In this document: positions 15,709 to 24,939 of the stretch, one piece after another
How positions within the stretch are numbered: the first letter of the stretch is position 1
Layout: every line of letters starts with the position of its first letter
Source of the DNA: BPGX01 sp037447455
GTDB lineage: Bacteria > Bacteroidota > Bacteroidia > B-17B0 > Aurantibacillaceae
Reading direction: 5' to 3'
Length of the DNA stretch: 64,000 nucleotides
Assembly: GCA_037447455.1 (NCBI GenBank)
Contig: JBBIGQ010000005.1
Location: 99,906-163,905, forward strand
The notes under the pieces: generated by a model
What the model saw: only the letters and a program-made list of their open reading frames with translations
Databases searched by the model: none
What the model was told of the DNA's origin: nothing
Program-made: the position numbers and the translations under genes

Positions 15709-17289
15709 ATGATAGAAATTAAACCATCTGAAATTACCAATATCTTAAAAGAACAAATTTCAGGACTTAAAACGGAAGCCGAATTACAGGAAATAGGAAC
15801 CGTATTGCAGGTGGGGGACGGAATCGCCAGAATTTACGGGCTCACTAATGTTCAATCCGGCGAATTAATTGAATTTGACAATGGCATACAAGGAATAGCG
15901 TTGAACCTTGAAGAAGATAATGTAGGTGCCGTATTATTAGGTTCCAGTGAAGGAATAAAAGAAGGTAGTACCTGCAAAAGAACACACCGCATTGCCTCTA
16001 TTCGTGTAGGCGAAGGAATGTTAGGTCGTGTAGTCAATACGCTTGGTCAACCTATTGACGGGAAAGGACCTATCAAAGGTGAATTATATGAAATGCCGAT
16101 TGAACGAAAAGCCCCCGGTGTTATTTATCGCCAACCCGTTAATGAACCCCTTCAAACCGGTATTAAAGCCATTGATGCGATGATACCTATTGGACGTGGC
16201 CAAAGAGAATTGGTAATTGGCGATAGACAAACCGGTAAGACCTCTATTTGTTTGGATACCATCATCAATCAAAAAGAATTTTACGATGCCGGGAAACCCG
16301 TATATTGTATTTATGTAGCAATCGGACAAAAAGGTTCTACCGTTGCACAAATTGTAAGAACTTTGGAAGAATATGGCGCCATGCCTTATACGATTATAGT
16401 GGCTGCCAATGCTTCGGATCCAGCTCCCATGCAGTTTTATGCGCCTTTTGCCGGTGCCGCCATCGGTGAATTTTTCAGAGATACCGGCAGACCAGCATTG
16501 ATTATTTACGATGATTTGTCAAAACAAGCCGTAGCATACAGAGAAGTATCCTTGTTATTACGTCGTCCGCCCGGACGGGAAGCATACCCGGGAGATGTGT
16601 TTTACTTACACTCTCGTTTGCTGGAAAGAGCGGCCAAAATTATTGCAGATGATGCCATTGCAAAGCAAATGAATGATTTGCCCGATAGCATCCGACACAT
16701 GGTAAAAGGAGGTGGCTCATTAACCTCGCTTCCTATCATTGAAACGCAGGCCGGAGACGTTTCGGCTTATATCCCAACGAATGTCATTTCCATTACCGAC
16801 GGGCAGATATTTTTGGAGTCCAATTTATTTAATGCCGGTGTTCGCCCTGCTATTAATGTTGGAATATCAGTTTCTCGTGTGGGTGGTAACGCTCAGATAA
16901 AATCTATGAAAAAAGTGGCTGGTACTTTAAAATTAGATCAGGCACAGTATAGAGAATTGGAAGCGTTTGCCAAGTTTGGCTCTGATTTGGATGCTGCTAC
17001 AAAGAATATTTTAGATAAAGGTGCCAGAAATGTGGAGATTCTGAAGCAGAATTTATTTTCACCCATGCCCGTTGAAAAACAAATTGCGATCATTTATGCC
17101 GGCACAAAAAATTTACTCCGAAATGTACCAGTGAATAAAGTAAAAGAATTTGAAAAAGATTATCTTGCCATACTTGAAGCCCAATATAAAGAAACATTGG
17201 AAAAATTGAAACAGGGATTAATTGACGATTCCATTACAGATGTTCTTGAGAAAGTAGCCAAACAAGTAGCAGAGAAATACGGTAAATAA
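15709..17289 (+). CDS. atpA: F1Fo ATP synthase subunit alpha
   Basis: Non-catalytic nucleotide-binding subunit of the F1 head. 526 residues: beta-barrel start (LQEIGTVLQVGDGIARIYGL), Walker A GDRQTGKTS at about 170, PALIIYDDLSKQA with the Walker B region, LLLRRPPGREAYPGDVFYLHSRLLERAAK, and arginine-finger region AGVRPAINVGISVSRVGG near 375. All as in standard bacterial AtpA. Confidence 0.98.
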   Translation: MIEIKPSEITNILKEQISGLKTEAELQEIGTVLQVGDGIARIYGLTNVQSGELIEFDNGIQGIALNLEEDNVGAVLLGSSEGIKEGSTCKRTHRIASIRVGEGMLGRVVNTLGQPIDGKGPIKGELYEMPIERKAPGVIYRQPVNEPLQTGIKAIDAMIPIGRGQRELVIGDRQTGKTSICLDTIINQKEFYDAGKPVYCIYVAIGQKGSTVAQIVRTLEEYGAMPYTIIVAANASDPAPMQFYAPFAGAAIGEFFRDTGRPALIIYDDLSKQAVAYREVSLLLRRPPGREAYPGDVFYLHSRLLERAAKIIADDAIAKQMNDLPDSIRHMVKGGGSLTSLPIIETQAGDVSAYIPTNVISITDGQIFLESNLFNAGVRPAINVGISVSRVGGNAQIKSMKKVAGTLKLDQAQYRELEAFAKFGSDLDAATKNILDKGARNVEILKQNLFSPMPVEKQIAIIYAGTKNLLRNVPVNKVKEFEKDYLAILEAQYKETLEKLKQGLIDDSITDVLEKVAKQVAEKYGK

Positions 17290-17336
17290 AACAAATATAT
17301 TCCTTGACGAATTAAAAAATTAATCAACACACGTTT

Positions 17337-18227
17337 ATGCCAAATTTAAAGGAAGTACGAAATAGGATAACATCGGTGAATTCAACTATGCAGATAACCA
17401 ATGCTATGAAAATGGTAAGTGCTGCAAAGTTGAAAAAAGCACAAGACGCTATTTTGCAATTAAGACCATACGCTAATAAATTAAAATCCATTATTCAAAA
17501 TGTAAGTGTCGGATTAGACATTTCTGAAAACCTTTATTCAAGAGATAGTGAAAAGAAACAAAATATTCTTATTATTCCTGTTTCAAGTAACAGAGGATTA
17601 GCCGGCGCTTTTAATTCCAACATACATAAAAAATTAAATGAAGTAGTAAATCAGATTCAGATTGAAAATAAAAATTCTAACATACTAGTTTTACCTGTTG
17701 GTAAAAAAGTTACTGAATTTTGCCGTAAGAAAAATTTAAATTTATTAAGCATAGAAAATCAGAATATAGATTTGTATGAGCTTTCTGAAAAACCAAAATT
17801 TGAAAACGCCGCTGTATTAGTAGAAACTATTCTAAAGTTATTTTTGGATAAAAAAATTGATGCTGTTCTGCTTCTGTACAATCAGTTTAAAAATGTGGCT
17901 GTACAATATCCTATAGTAGAAGAATTCCTGCCTATAAAAAAATCAGAAGATTTAAAGAATACCAGTATAGATTACATTTTTGAGCCCAATAGAAACTACA
18001 TCATTGATACACTTATCCCACAATCTTTAAAAACGCAGTTTTATAAAGCACTGTTAGATTCCAATGCTTCTGAACACGGCGCCCGTATGACGGCCATGCA
18101 CAAAGCAACGGATAACGCCAAAGAATTATTACGAACACTGCGTATTGATTACAACAAAGCCCGACAAGCCGCTATTACGAAAGAAATACTTGAAATTGTA
18201 GCTGGTGCCGAGGCCTTGAAATCATAA
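17337..18227 (+). CDS. atpG: F1Fo ATP synthase subunit gamma
   Basis: Central rotor shaft. 296 residues with conserved ends: N-terminal NLKEVRNRITSVNSTMQITN AMKMVSAAKLKKAQ helix, middle Rossmann-like domain (SSNRGLAGAFN), and C-terminal helix EHGARMTAMHKATDNAKELL to ARQAAITKEILEIVAGAEAL. The locus ends here: beta and epsilon (atpD, atpC) are not present downstream and must be elsewhere, which is normal for Bacteroidota. Confidence 0.96.
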   Translation: MPNLKEVRNRITSVNSTMQITNAMKMVSAAKLKKAQDAILQLRPYANKLKSIIQNVSVGLDISENLYSRDSEKKQNILIIPVSSNRGLAGAFNSNIHKKLNEVVNQIQIENKNSNILVLPVGKKVTEFCRKKNLNLLSIENQNIDLYELSEKPKFENAAVLVETILKLFLDKKIDAVLLLYNQFKNVAVQYPIVEEFLPIKKSEDLKNTSIDYIFEPNRNYIIDTLIPQSLKTQFYKALLDSNASEHGARMTAMHKATDNAKELLRTLRIDYNKARQAAITKEILEIVAGAEALKS

Positions 18228-18268
18228 ATTCGTTCAACTTATCATTCACCTAATAATCCCGTAAGATT

Positions 18269-19318
18269 ATGAAATTATCCATGTTCAAATTTAATCTGCC
18301 AAAAGATTTATTGGCAGAGTATCCGGCAAAAGAAAGAGATCAAAGCCGGCTAATGGTTGTGCACAAAAATACAGGTAAAATTGAGCACAAAATGTTTAGA
18401 GATATCATTGATTATTTTGATGAAAACGATGTTTTTATACTCAATGATACAAAAGTTTTTCCGGCACGACTGTATGGAAATAAAGAAAAAACAGGCGCTA
18501 AAATAGAAGTGTTCTTATTAAGAGAGATTAACGCCGAAATGAAAATATGGGATGTGCTGGTTGATCCCGCCAGAAAAATAAGAATAGGAAATAAAATCTA
18601 TTTTGGACAAAATGAAGAATTGGTAGCAGAGGTTATTGATAATACAACTTCAAGAGGTAGAACGTTAAGATTTTTATTTGAAGGCCCTTACGAAGCGTTT
18701 CGTAAAAAATTGTATGAATTAGGGGAAGTGCCTTTACCTAAATACATTAAGAGAAAACCTGAATCGATAGACGCTGAAAGGTATCAAACGGTTTATGCTA
18801 AAAACGAAGGGGCTGTGGCAGCACCTACCGCTGGCTTGCATTTTAGCAGAGAACTCTTAAAAAGAATGGAAATCAAGGGTATTCAATTTGCTACCATTAC
18901 TTTACATGTTGGACTGGGTACCTTTAGGTCTGTTGAAGTGGAGGATTTGAGTAAACACAAAATGGAAAGTGAAGAATATATCATACCAGCTAATGCTGCT
19001 AAAACTATTAACGAGGCATTGGATAACAAAAAACGTGTGGTGGCAGTAGGTACAAGTGCTGTGCGAACTATAGAATCTTCTGTATCTACCACTGGAAGAT
19101 TAAATCCTGGAATTGGCTGGACGAATAAGTTTATATTTCCTCCCTATCAAATTCACATTCCTAATGCGCTAGTAACCAATTTTCACACACCGGAATCAAC
19201 TCCTCTCATGCTCACAGCTGCATTTGGGGGGTATGAATTGATTATGCGGGCATATAAGGAAGCCGTAAAAGAAAAGTATCGCTTTTTTACTTATGGTGAT
19301 GCGATGTTAATTATTTAA
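18269..19318 (+). CDS. queA: S-adenosylmethionine:tRNA ribosyltransferase-isomerase
   Basis: Transfers and isomerises the ribosyl group of SAM to 7-aminomethyl-7-deazaguanine in tRNA, giving epoxyqueuosine, the penultimate step of queuosine synthesis. 349 residues with family signatures FNLPKDLLAEYPAKERDQSR near the start, FILNDTKVFPARLYG, AVAAPTAGLHFS, LHVGLGTFR and LVTNFHTPESTPLML. It follows atpG by 41 bp on the same strand and may be read through from the atp operon. No other queuosine gene is in the window. Confidence 0.96.
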   Translation: MKLSMFKFNLPKDLLAEYPAKERDQSRLMVVHKNTGKIEHKMFRDIIDYFDENDVFILNDTKVFPARLYGNKEKTGAKIEVFLLREINAEMKIWDVLVDPARKIRIGNKIYFGQNEELVAEVIDNTTSRGRTLRFLFEGPYEAFRKKLYELGEVPLPKYIKRKPESIDAERYQTVYAKNEGAVAAPTAGLHFSRELLKRMEIKGIQFATITLHVGLGTFRSVEVEDLSKHKMESEEYIIPANAAKTINEALDNKKRVVAVGTSAVRTIESSVSTTGRLNPGIGWTNKFIFPPYQIHIPNALVTNFHTPESTPLMLTAAFGGYELIMRAYKEAVKEKYRFFTYGDAMLII

Positions 19319-19432
19319 TAAGGTATTTGATACAAAATTGAACAGAAGTAAAAAGTTGTTAATTGAGGGCTTGTTGTTTTTCATTTATTTGTCATTCTAT
19401 AAAATTATATTCAAATTTGCGGCTAAAAAATT

Positions 19433-19750
19433 ATGGCTTTACAAGTGAATGACAACAATTTTGAAGAGGTTGTACTCAAAAGTGGTCAACCAGTATTGGT
19501 AGATTTTTGGGCGGAATGGTGTGGTCCTTGCCGGGCTATTGGTCCTGTTATTGAAGAGTTATCAAAGCAATATGAAGGCAAGGCAGTTGTTGTAAAAGTG
19601 AATACAGATGAAAATCCGGTTACGCCTACCAATTATGGCATCAGAAGCATTCCTACTTTACTTTTTTTCAAAAATGGACAGGTAGTAGATAAATTAATTG
19701 GTGCTGTTCCTAAATCTAGCATTCAAGCAAAGTTAGACGCTTTGATTTAA
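19433..19750 (+). CDS. trxA: thioredoxin
   Basis: Small cytosolic dithiol reductant. 105 residues with active site WCGPC (Cys30, Cys33), preceding VLVDFWAEW, and conserved cis-Pro in RSIPTLLFFKNG near 76. A typical single-domain Trx1. It has its own 114-bp upstream gap with an imperfect CAAATTTG box at about 19412-19419, so separate transcription is likely. It converges on the pseudouridine synthase gene. Confidence 0.97.
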   Translation: MALQVNDNNFEEVVLKSGQPVLVDFWAEWCGPCRAIGPVIEELSKQYEGKAVVVKVNTDENPVTPTNYGIRSIPTLLFFKNGQVVDKLIGAVPKSSIQAKLDALI

Positions 19751-19820
19751 ATTAAATAAGAGCAATAGTAGAAAGTAGGATATTTTTTGACTTATTATTT
19801 TTCTTAGAATTAAAAAGGGT

Positions 19821-20666
19821 TTAAAGCATTTTAAGATATTGTATTTCTTTTTCGGAAAGAAATCTCCATTTGCCTCTTGGAAGATTCTTTTTTGTCAGCC
19901 CTGCATACATGACTCTATCTAGTTTGATGATCTCATATTCAAGATGCTCAAATATTCTTCTTATGATGCGGTTTTTACCGCTATGTATTTGAATACCTAA
20001 TTCATTTTTACTTCCCATGACATAGCTAAGTGCATCGGGTTTAATAAAGCCGTCTTCTAATTCAATACCTTGTGCTAATTTTTGAACGTCGTTGTATGAA
20101 AAGTTTCGGTTGAGTTTTACATGGTATAATTTAGGTATTTGTGATTTGGGATGCATAAGTTTATCGGCTAGTTCACCGTCATTGGTGAATAGTAATAATC
20201 CGGTGGTTTGCCGGTCTAATCTTCCGACTGGGAATATTCTTTCTTTGCAGGCATTGCTAATCAATTCCATTACGGTTTTTCTGTTTTGAGGGTCTTTGGT
20301 GGTGGTTAAGTAATCTTTGGGTTTATTCAAAAGCAGGTACACTTTTTTTTCGTTTTTTATCTTTTGTCCTTCTACTTCTACAATATCTGTTGGTTTTACT
20401 TTGTAACCAAGAGTTGTAATAGTGGTATTATTAACTTTTACAACGCCTGCTTCAATAAGTTGATCGGCTTCTCTTCTTGAACATATTCCTGAATTAGCAA
20501 TATACTTGTTTAATCGTATGCTTTGGTTCTCAGTGTTTGAAGGGGAATGAATGTTGTTATTGTTTTTTTGATAGGAATATTTTTTGTTAGTATATTTAGA
20601 ATGTAATTGGGAGGTGCTTTTATTTTGATTGGAGGTCTTGTTTTTTTTATTTTTATTTTTTCTCAT
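19821..20666 (-). CDS. RluB/RsuA-family rRNA pseudouridine synthase with basic N-terminal tail
   Basis: Isomerises a specific uridine in rRNA. Residues 1-48 are a low-complexity Lys/Asn/Ser tail; an S4 RNA-binding domain follows (IRLNKYIANSGICSRREADQ, about 50-95), then the catalytic domain with GRLDRQTTGLLLFTNDGELA, whose Asp at about 150 is the nucleophile. KLYHVKLNR and SGKNRIIRRIFEHLEYEI complete the fold; the last matches the RluB/RluE/RluF group. The exact target (23S or 16S) cannot be told. It is 33 bp behind the PBP gene and probably in the same transcript. The first ten codons are an almost pure Lys/Asn run. Confidence 0.9.
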   Translation of the reverse strand: MRKNKNKKNKTSNQNKSTSQLHSKYTNKKYSYQKNNNNIHSPSNTENQSIRLNKYIANSGICSRREADQLIEAGVVKVNNTTITTLGYKVKPTDIVEVEGQKIKNEKKVYLLLNKPKDYLTTTKDPQNRKTVMELISNACKERIFPVGRLDRQTTGLLLFTNDGELADKLMHPKSQIPKLYHVKLNRNFSYNDVQKLAQGIELEDGFIKPDALSYVMGSKNELGIQIHSGKNRIIRRIFEHLEYEIIKLDRVMYAGLTKKNLPRGKWRFLSEKEIQYLKML

Positions 20667-20699
20667 AGGTAGTTGTATTAAAGATATGCTGTTGAAAAA

Positions 20700-22949
20700 T
20701 TATTCAAACCAGTCGTGTGATTTAAATTCAAAGTTTAGGTCGTTATTTTTATCGTATTTAGAGCAATCTAATTCTATATTACTAAGATTGGGTGGCTTTG
20801 GAAAATCGCCTTGGTAGACATTTAATGTTTTATCGGCATATACTTTTTGAAAAAATTTAGCCCATATTGGCAATGCCATAGAAGCGCCTTGTCCCATTTC
20901 TAAAGTATTAAAGTGAATGCTGCGTTCATCTCCGCCTACCCAAGCGCCTGCTACCAGTTCGGGTGTAAGTCCAATAAACCAACCATCTGAATTGTTTTGT
21001 GTGGTGCCCGTTTTGCCGGCAATGGGGTTTTTTAGACCAAATTTATATCGTAAGCGCACCCCTGTTCCATAATCGACCACGCCACGCATGAGTTGTATCA
21101 TGATATAGGATTTTTCTTCGTTGAACACTTCGTTGGTTTTTGGTATAAATTGTTCCAACACTTTCCCGTTTTTATCTTCAATTCTGGTAATAAATATAGG
21201 TTCAATATAGGTGCCTTTGTTGACAAAGCTGGCATTGGCGCCGACCATTTCAAAGAGCGATATGTCTGCTGTTCCTAAACACAAGGAAGGCACTTCTGGT
21301 AATTCTGAGGTGATGCCTAATCGTTTGGCTAATTGCACAACAGCGTGAGGACCAAATTGCTTCATTAGCCAGGCAGAAATATAATTGATGGAATTAGCTA
21401 AAGCATAGCGTAAAGTAACGAGTTTTCCGGTACCTTTTTCGCCGTCAGAATTATCGGGACACCATTCTCTGCCAAGGTCGTCTGTGATACAGGTTCTTAC
21501 ATTAGGCACCTGATAGCAAGGCGAATACCCTTCCTGAATAGCAAGCGCATAAACGAATGGCTTGAAGGTAGAACCGACTTGTCTTTTTGATGATTTGACG
21601 TGATCGTATTTGAAGTGTTTGTGATTAATGCCGCCTACCCATGCTTTAATGAAGCCGGTTTGTGGTTCCATAGCCATGAATCCGCATTGTAAAAAGGTTT
21701 TGTAATAGCGGATACTGTCCCATGGGGTTAATAGAGTGTCTTTTTCTCCATTCAGTGTGTAGATACGCATTGGAAACTTTTGGTGAAACGTTTTTAGTAT
21801 TTCTTCTTCTTTCCATCCTTGCTTTTTTAATGCTTTATATCGGTCTGTTCTTTTGGCAGAGGTCAGCATAATATCTTCAATTTCTTTTTTGGTAAGGTTC
21901 CAGGCGAAAGGGGCATTGCGTTTGTTTTTACATTCTTTGAAAAAGGCCATTTGTAAATCTTTCATATGTTCTTTTACGGCTTCTTCTGCGTACTGTTGCA
22001 TACGACTGTCAATAGTAGTGTATATTTTTAATCCGTCTTTGTAAAGATTGTATGGTTCTCCTGTTTCAGGGTTGATGTGATTTTTACACCATTCTTTCAG
22101 AAAATATTCCCGGATATATTCTCTGAAATAAGTAGCTAATCCTTCGTTATGACTTTCAGGATTAAATTTTAAACCAAGTGGCAATACAATTAATGAATCG
22201 TAATTTTGAGGGGATATAAAGCCGTATTTTTTCATTTGCGATAGCACAATATTTCTTCTTTTCAAGGCTTTTTCAGGGAAACGGATTGGATTGTATAAGG
22301 AGGGGTTTTGTGCCATACCTACCAACATGGCGGCCTGCTGGATATTTAAACTGTCTGGTGTTGTGCTAAAGTATATTTTGGAAGCCGATTTAATGCCGAC
22401 GGCGAGATTCAGAAAATCAAAACGATTAAGATACATTGTCATGATTTCTTCTTTGGTATAATTTCTTTCCAAACGAATGGCAATAATCCATTCTTTTATT
22501 TTTCTCATTATTAATTGGGCTTTGTTTAATTTTTCTCTTGGGAACATCATTTTAGCTAATTGCTGAGTTAAGGTGCTGCCGCCGCCTTTGGAACTACCTG
22601 TAAATACGCCATAAGCAGAACGAAAAAGGGCTTTGATATCAATGCCACTGTGCTCATTGAACCGAATATCTTCTGTAGCTAACAAGGCCTTGATGAGCCA
22701 TGGATTCAGTTCTTTATATTCTGCATTAATTCTATTTTCAGCATAATATTTTCCTAATATTTTATTATCAGAACTTAAAATGACTGTTGCGATATTGCTT
22801 TTGGGGTTCTGGAGTTCTTCAACGCTTGGTAGTTTTCCAAACAGATCTTTTGAAACTAAGAATGCTATTAAAAATAATAGGAGAAACGGTAACCAGACAA
22901 TTGCCCATATCCATAATGGGGAAAAAGGTAATTTATCTTTATGAGACAT
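20700..22949 (-). CDS. class A penicillin-binding protein (PBP1A-like)
   Basis: Bifunctional peptidoglycan synthase at the inner membrane. The ATG at 22949 is chosen over an upstream TTG because it gives MSHKDKLPFSPLW before the membrane helix (about 15-38). 749 residues. Glycosyltransferase 51 domain: ALLATEDIRFNEHSGID with catalytic Glu, GGSTLTQQLAKMMF, RKIKEWIIAIRLERNYTKEE. Transpeptidase: STFK active Ser in RQVGSTFKPFVYA, SIN triad, and KTGTTQNNSDGWFIG. A perfect -7 box TACATTTG lies on the minus strand at 22975-22968. The pseudouridine synthase gene follows in the same direction. Confidence 0.94.
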   Translation of the reverse strand: MSHKDKLPFSPLWIWAIVWLPFLLLFLIAFLVSKDLFGKLPSVEELQNPKSNIATVILSSDNKILGKYYAENRINAEYKELNPWLIKALLATEDIRFNEHSGIDIKALFRSAYGVFTGSSKGGGSTLTQQLAKMMFPREKLNKAQLIMRKIKEWIIAIRLERNYTKEEIMTMYLNRFDFLNLAVGIKSASKIYFSTTPDSLNIQQAAMLVGMAQNPSLYNPIRFPEKALKRRNIVLSQMKKYGFISPQNYDSLIVLPLGLKFNPESHNEGLATYFREYIREYFLKEWCKNHINPETGEPYNLYKDGLKIYTTIDSRMQQYAEEAVKEHMKDLQMAFFKECKNKRNAPFAWNLTKKEIEDIMLTSAKRTDRYKALKKQGWKEEEILKTFHQKFPMRIYTLNGEKDTLLTPWDSIRYYKTFLQCGFMAMEPQTGFIKAWVGGINHKHFKYDHVKSSKRQVGSTFKPFVYALAIQEGYSPCYQVPNVRTCITDDLGREWCPDNSDGEKGTGKLVTLRYALANSINYISAWLMKQFGPHAVVQLAKRLGITSELPEVPSLCLGTADISLFEMVGANASFVNKGTYIEPIFITRIEDKNGKVLEQFIPKTNEVFNEEKSYIMIQLMRGVVDYGTGVRLRYKFGLKNPIAGKTGTTQNNSDGWFIGLTPELVAGAWVGGDERSIHFNTLEMGQGASMALPIWAKFFQKVYADKTLNVYQGDFPKPPNLSNIELDCSKYDKNNDLNFEFKSHDWFE

Positions 22950-22967
22950 ATAGTTTAAGCTAGGTTG

Positions 22968-22975
22968 CAAATGTA
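22968..22975 (-). promoter_or_regulatory. -7 promoter element of the PBP gene
   Basis: TACATTTG on the minus strand, a perfect TAnnTTTG match, 18 bases upstream of the chosen ATG. No clear TTG is seen 19-20 bases further upstream, so only half of the promoter is supported. Confidence 0.45.
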
Positions 22976-23057
22976 ATGTTATTTATTGAATAATGATGGA
23001 GGTATTTTGTGTGTGATGAGTAACTGTTATTTTTATATATGGCAGAAAAAATATAAG

Positions 23058-23075
23058 TTCGGCTTTATAGACGAA
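23058..23075 (+). repeat. direct repeat, copy 1 (5' flank of DUF3307 remnant)
   Basis: TTCGGCTTTATAGACGAA. It matches copy 2 at 23737-23754 in 17 of 18 positions, in the same orientation, and sits where the DUF3307 homology begins. Confidence 0.75.
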
Positions 23076-23718
23076 AAATAAAAAGTCCTATTTATCATTA
23101 TATCTTTATATTCACATATTGATTCACTTTGTTATACTTTTAATTATCTTAGGTTTAAATTTTTGGCTTACTTCTATATGTATAGTTCTTTCTCATTTAG
23201 TTATAGATGTTCTAAAGGTTGAAATGAACAAGAAAGAAAATTTTAATCATGGGATATTGTTTTTTACTGACCAAATGCTGCACATGATGGTTCTCTTGTC
23301 TGTAACGATGTATCACCACGATATAGGAGTTATTTTTTCAAGAATAAATTTGAATAAAGAATATTTTTATGTGGTGCTGGTGTGCATTGTGCTTATTACA
23401 CAAGTGTCGTCAATAGTAGTTAAACATTTAATGAGTTATTGGAATTTATCCGATGATGCAAAAGATGATTCGCTGAAAGATGTGGGGAAGTACATAGGGA
23501 TGTTAGAAAGATTGATGGTATTTGGTTTCATAATTTCTGGTCAAACCAATGCAGTAGGATATTTACTGGCAGAAAAATCTGTGTTAAGGTTTAACGATTT
23601 AACCATATCAAAAGATAGAAAGTTGACTGAGTGTATACTTATTGGTACAATGTTAAGTTTTTCAATTGCCATAATAGTAGCTTGGTGTTATTTGCTAATT
23701 ATTAGATGCTTTCAGTGA
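23071..23718 (+). pseudogene. DUF3307 family membrane protein, N-terminally truncated
   Basis: The frame is open from 23071 and has no ATG at its head; the first usable start is TTG at 23119 (199 residues). Recognisable DUF3307 parts: YLYIHILIHF, VLSHLVIDVLKVE, FFTDQMLHMMVLL, KDVGKYIGMLERLMVFGFII, LAEKSVLRFNDL, KDRKLTECILIGTMLSFSIA. As I recall, full-length members begin 35-45 residues earlier with a segment containing a (S/A)H..GDF.LQ motif; none of that is found in any frame upstream, where instead direct repeat copy 1 occurs. Either the 5' end was lost in a rearrangement or a short TTG-started form is made. Function of the family is unknown (multi-pass membrane protein). Confidence 0.6.
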
Positions 23719-23736
23719 AAAAAGATTATTTAAAAA

Positions 23737-23754
23737 TTCGGTTTTATAGACGAA
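23737..23754 (+). repeat. direct repeat, copy 2 (3' flank of DUF3307 remnant)
   Basis: TTCGGTTTTATAGACGAA, 679 bp after copy 1, one C/T difference. It lies just beyond the stop codon of the convergent arginase-like gene. Confidence 0.75.
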
Positions 23755-23755
23755 T

Positions 23756-24934
23756 TTAGAGATGGGAGATGCGAATGTAGGTTTGACACCATCTATCCGG
23801 GAGTTCGTCGTTCATAGCAAGTTCATAATCTTTTTGGGAGCAAGGGATCATAGTATGCCGCTCATAATTCTGAGTGAGATGTGGAGGGTAGGGGACTTCC
23901 ATCCACCAGCGGCCGGTTTTATGACTTCTGATGAAATGAATGGTGTATTTACCACTGTGCATTTGAACTGTATAGGTTTCGTAATCCGGGTGGTTTTTAA
24001 TGGGGTGGTCGTCTTTTCTATTAAAGACGCCTTCTATGAAAGACCATATCATCTGAGCAGAGAGATGTGCTGAAACACCGGATTTGTCTAATGTTGGGTT
24101 GGTTTCATAAATTCCAATGCTGGAAAGTTTGTCGTTCATGCCGGCGTACCACATGATTTGACAGGCTTCTTCTGCACTTAAGCCATTGGGAGAGAAATGT
24201 TCTACCATTCCGCCGTCGTTTCTTTTTACGGAGCATAGGTCAAAAAAAAGTACATCGGAGTTACGAATCACGGGTTCCGCTTCTTCAATGTTACCACGAA
24301 TAGTTCCCAAACGGTAGTATTCAAAGTATAAGTCGTCCATAAATTGAACATTGGCACCGCCTACAAAATAAGATTGATAAGCGAGATGTGCGTAATTGAA
24401 TAAATAGTTAGGATCATGAAGGATTATTTTTCCGATGTAATTTTTATTATTTATTTTCTCTTCAATAGTTTTATTAAAGTCGACATACGCATCTACGTTG
24501 CAGATGTTGATAATTCTTTCTAGTTTTTCGTACATTAAAAATTGGGCATACGCTATATCATTGCTTCCGCCGATTATCAAAATAATTTTATCTTGTTTAA
24601 GAAGTTCTTCGCCAATTGTTTTAAGTGCTACGTAGGTATCTTTGATGGTATTGCCTTGTTTTATATTACCAATATCCGCAATGTTATATTGGCTGATGTA
24701 TGGGAAAAATGAGTAGAGATATTTTCTGATGGCATCAGGTGCATTAGCCGTTCCATGATTGACAATGGCTGTCCGATCTTCTTCAACTCCAATCAGTACA
24801 ATTTTTGCTTTTTCAATATCCGGATAATGGTTTTCTGTGTGTATTTCCCATTTGTTCCCAAATTGATACTCATCTTTTACAGATTCAAAACAACTTGGTG
24901 AAACAGGGGATAAAAAATCAATATAATCTTCCAT
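23756..24934 (-). CDS. arginase/formimidoylglutamase-superfamily protein with altered metal ligands
   Basis: 392 residues with the ureohydrolase fold pattern: HGTANAPDAIRKYLYSF near 60-77, the GG-x-x-D element as GGSNDIAYA (about 121-129), DAYVDF (about 147-152), NSDVLFFDLCSVKRND (about 225-240) and SIGIYETNPTLD. In active arginases these read GGxHS, DAHxD and SxDxDxxDP; here the two His ligands are Asn and Tyr, and one of the paired Asp is Cys, so the dinuclear Mn site is probably lost. The family, as I recall, is common in Bacteroidota and annotated as arginase or formimidoylglutamase. It is the last gene of the GH3/MarR operon, 5 bp behind marR. Activity is doubtful. Confidence 0.8.
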   Translation of the reverse strand: MEDYIDFLSPVSPSCFESVKDEYQFGNKWEIHTENHYPDIEKAKIVLIGVEEDRTAIVNHGTANAPDAIRKYLYSFFPYISQYNIADIGNIKQGNTIKDTYVALKTIGEELLKQDKIILIIGGSNDIAYAQFLMYEKLERIINICNVDAYVDFNKTIEEKINNKNYIGKIILHDPNYLFNYAHLAYQSYFVGGANVQFMDDLYFEYYRLGTIRGNIEEAEPVIRNSDVLFFDLCSVKRNDGGMVEHFSPNGLSAEEACQIMWYAGMNDKLSSIGIYETNPTLDKSGVSAHLSAQMIWSFIEGVFNRKDDHPIKNHPDYETYTVQMHSGKYTIHFIRSHKTGRWWMEVPYPPHLTQNYERHTMIPCSQKDYELAMNDELPDRWCQTYIRISHL

Positions 24935-24939
24935 GTTAT

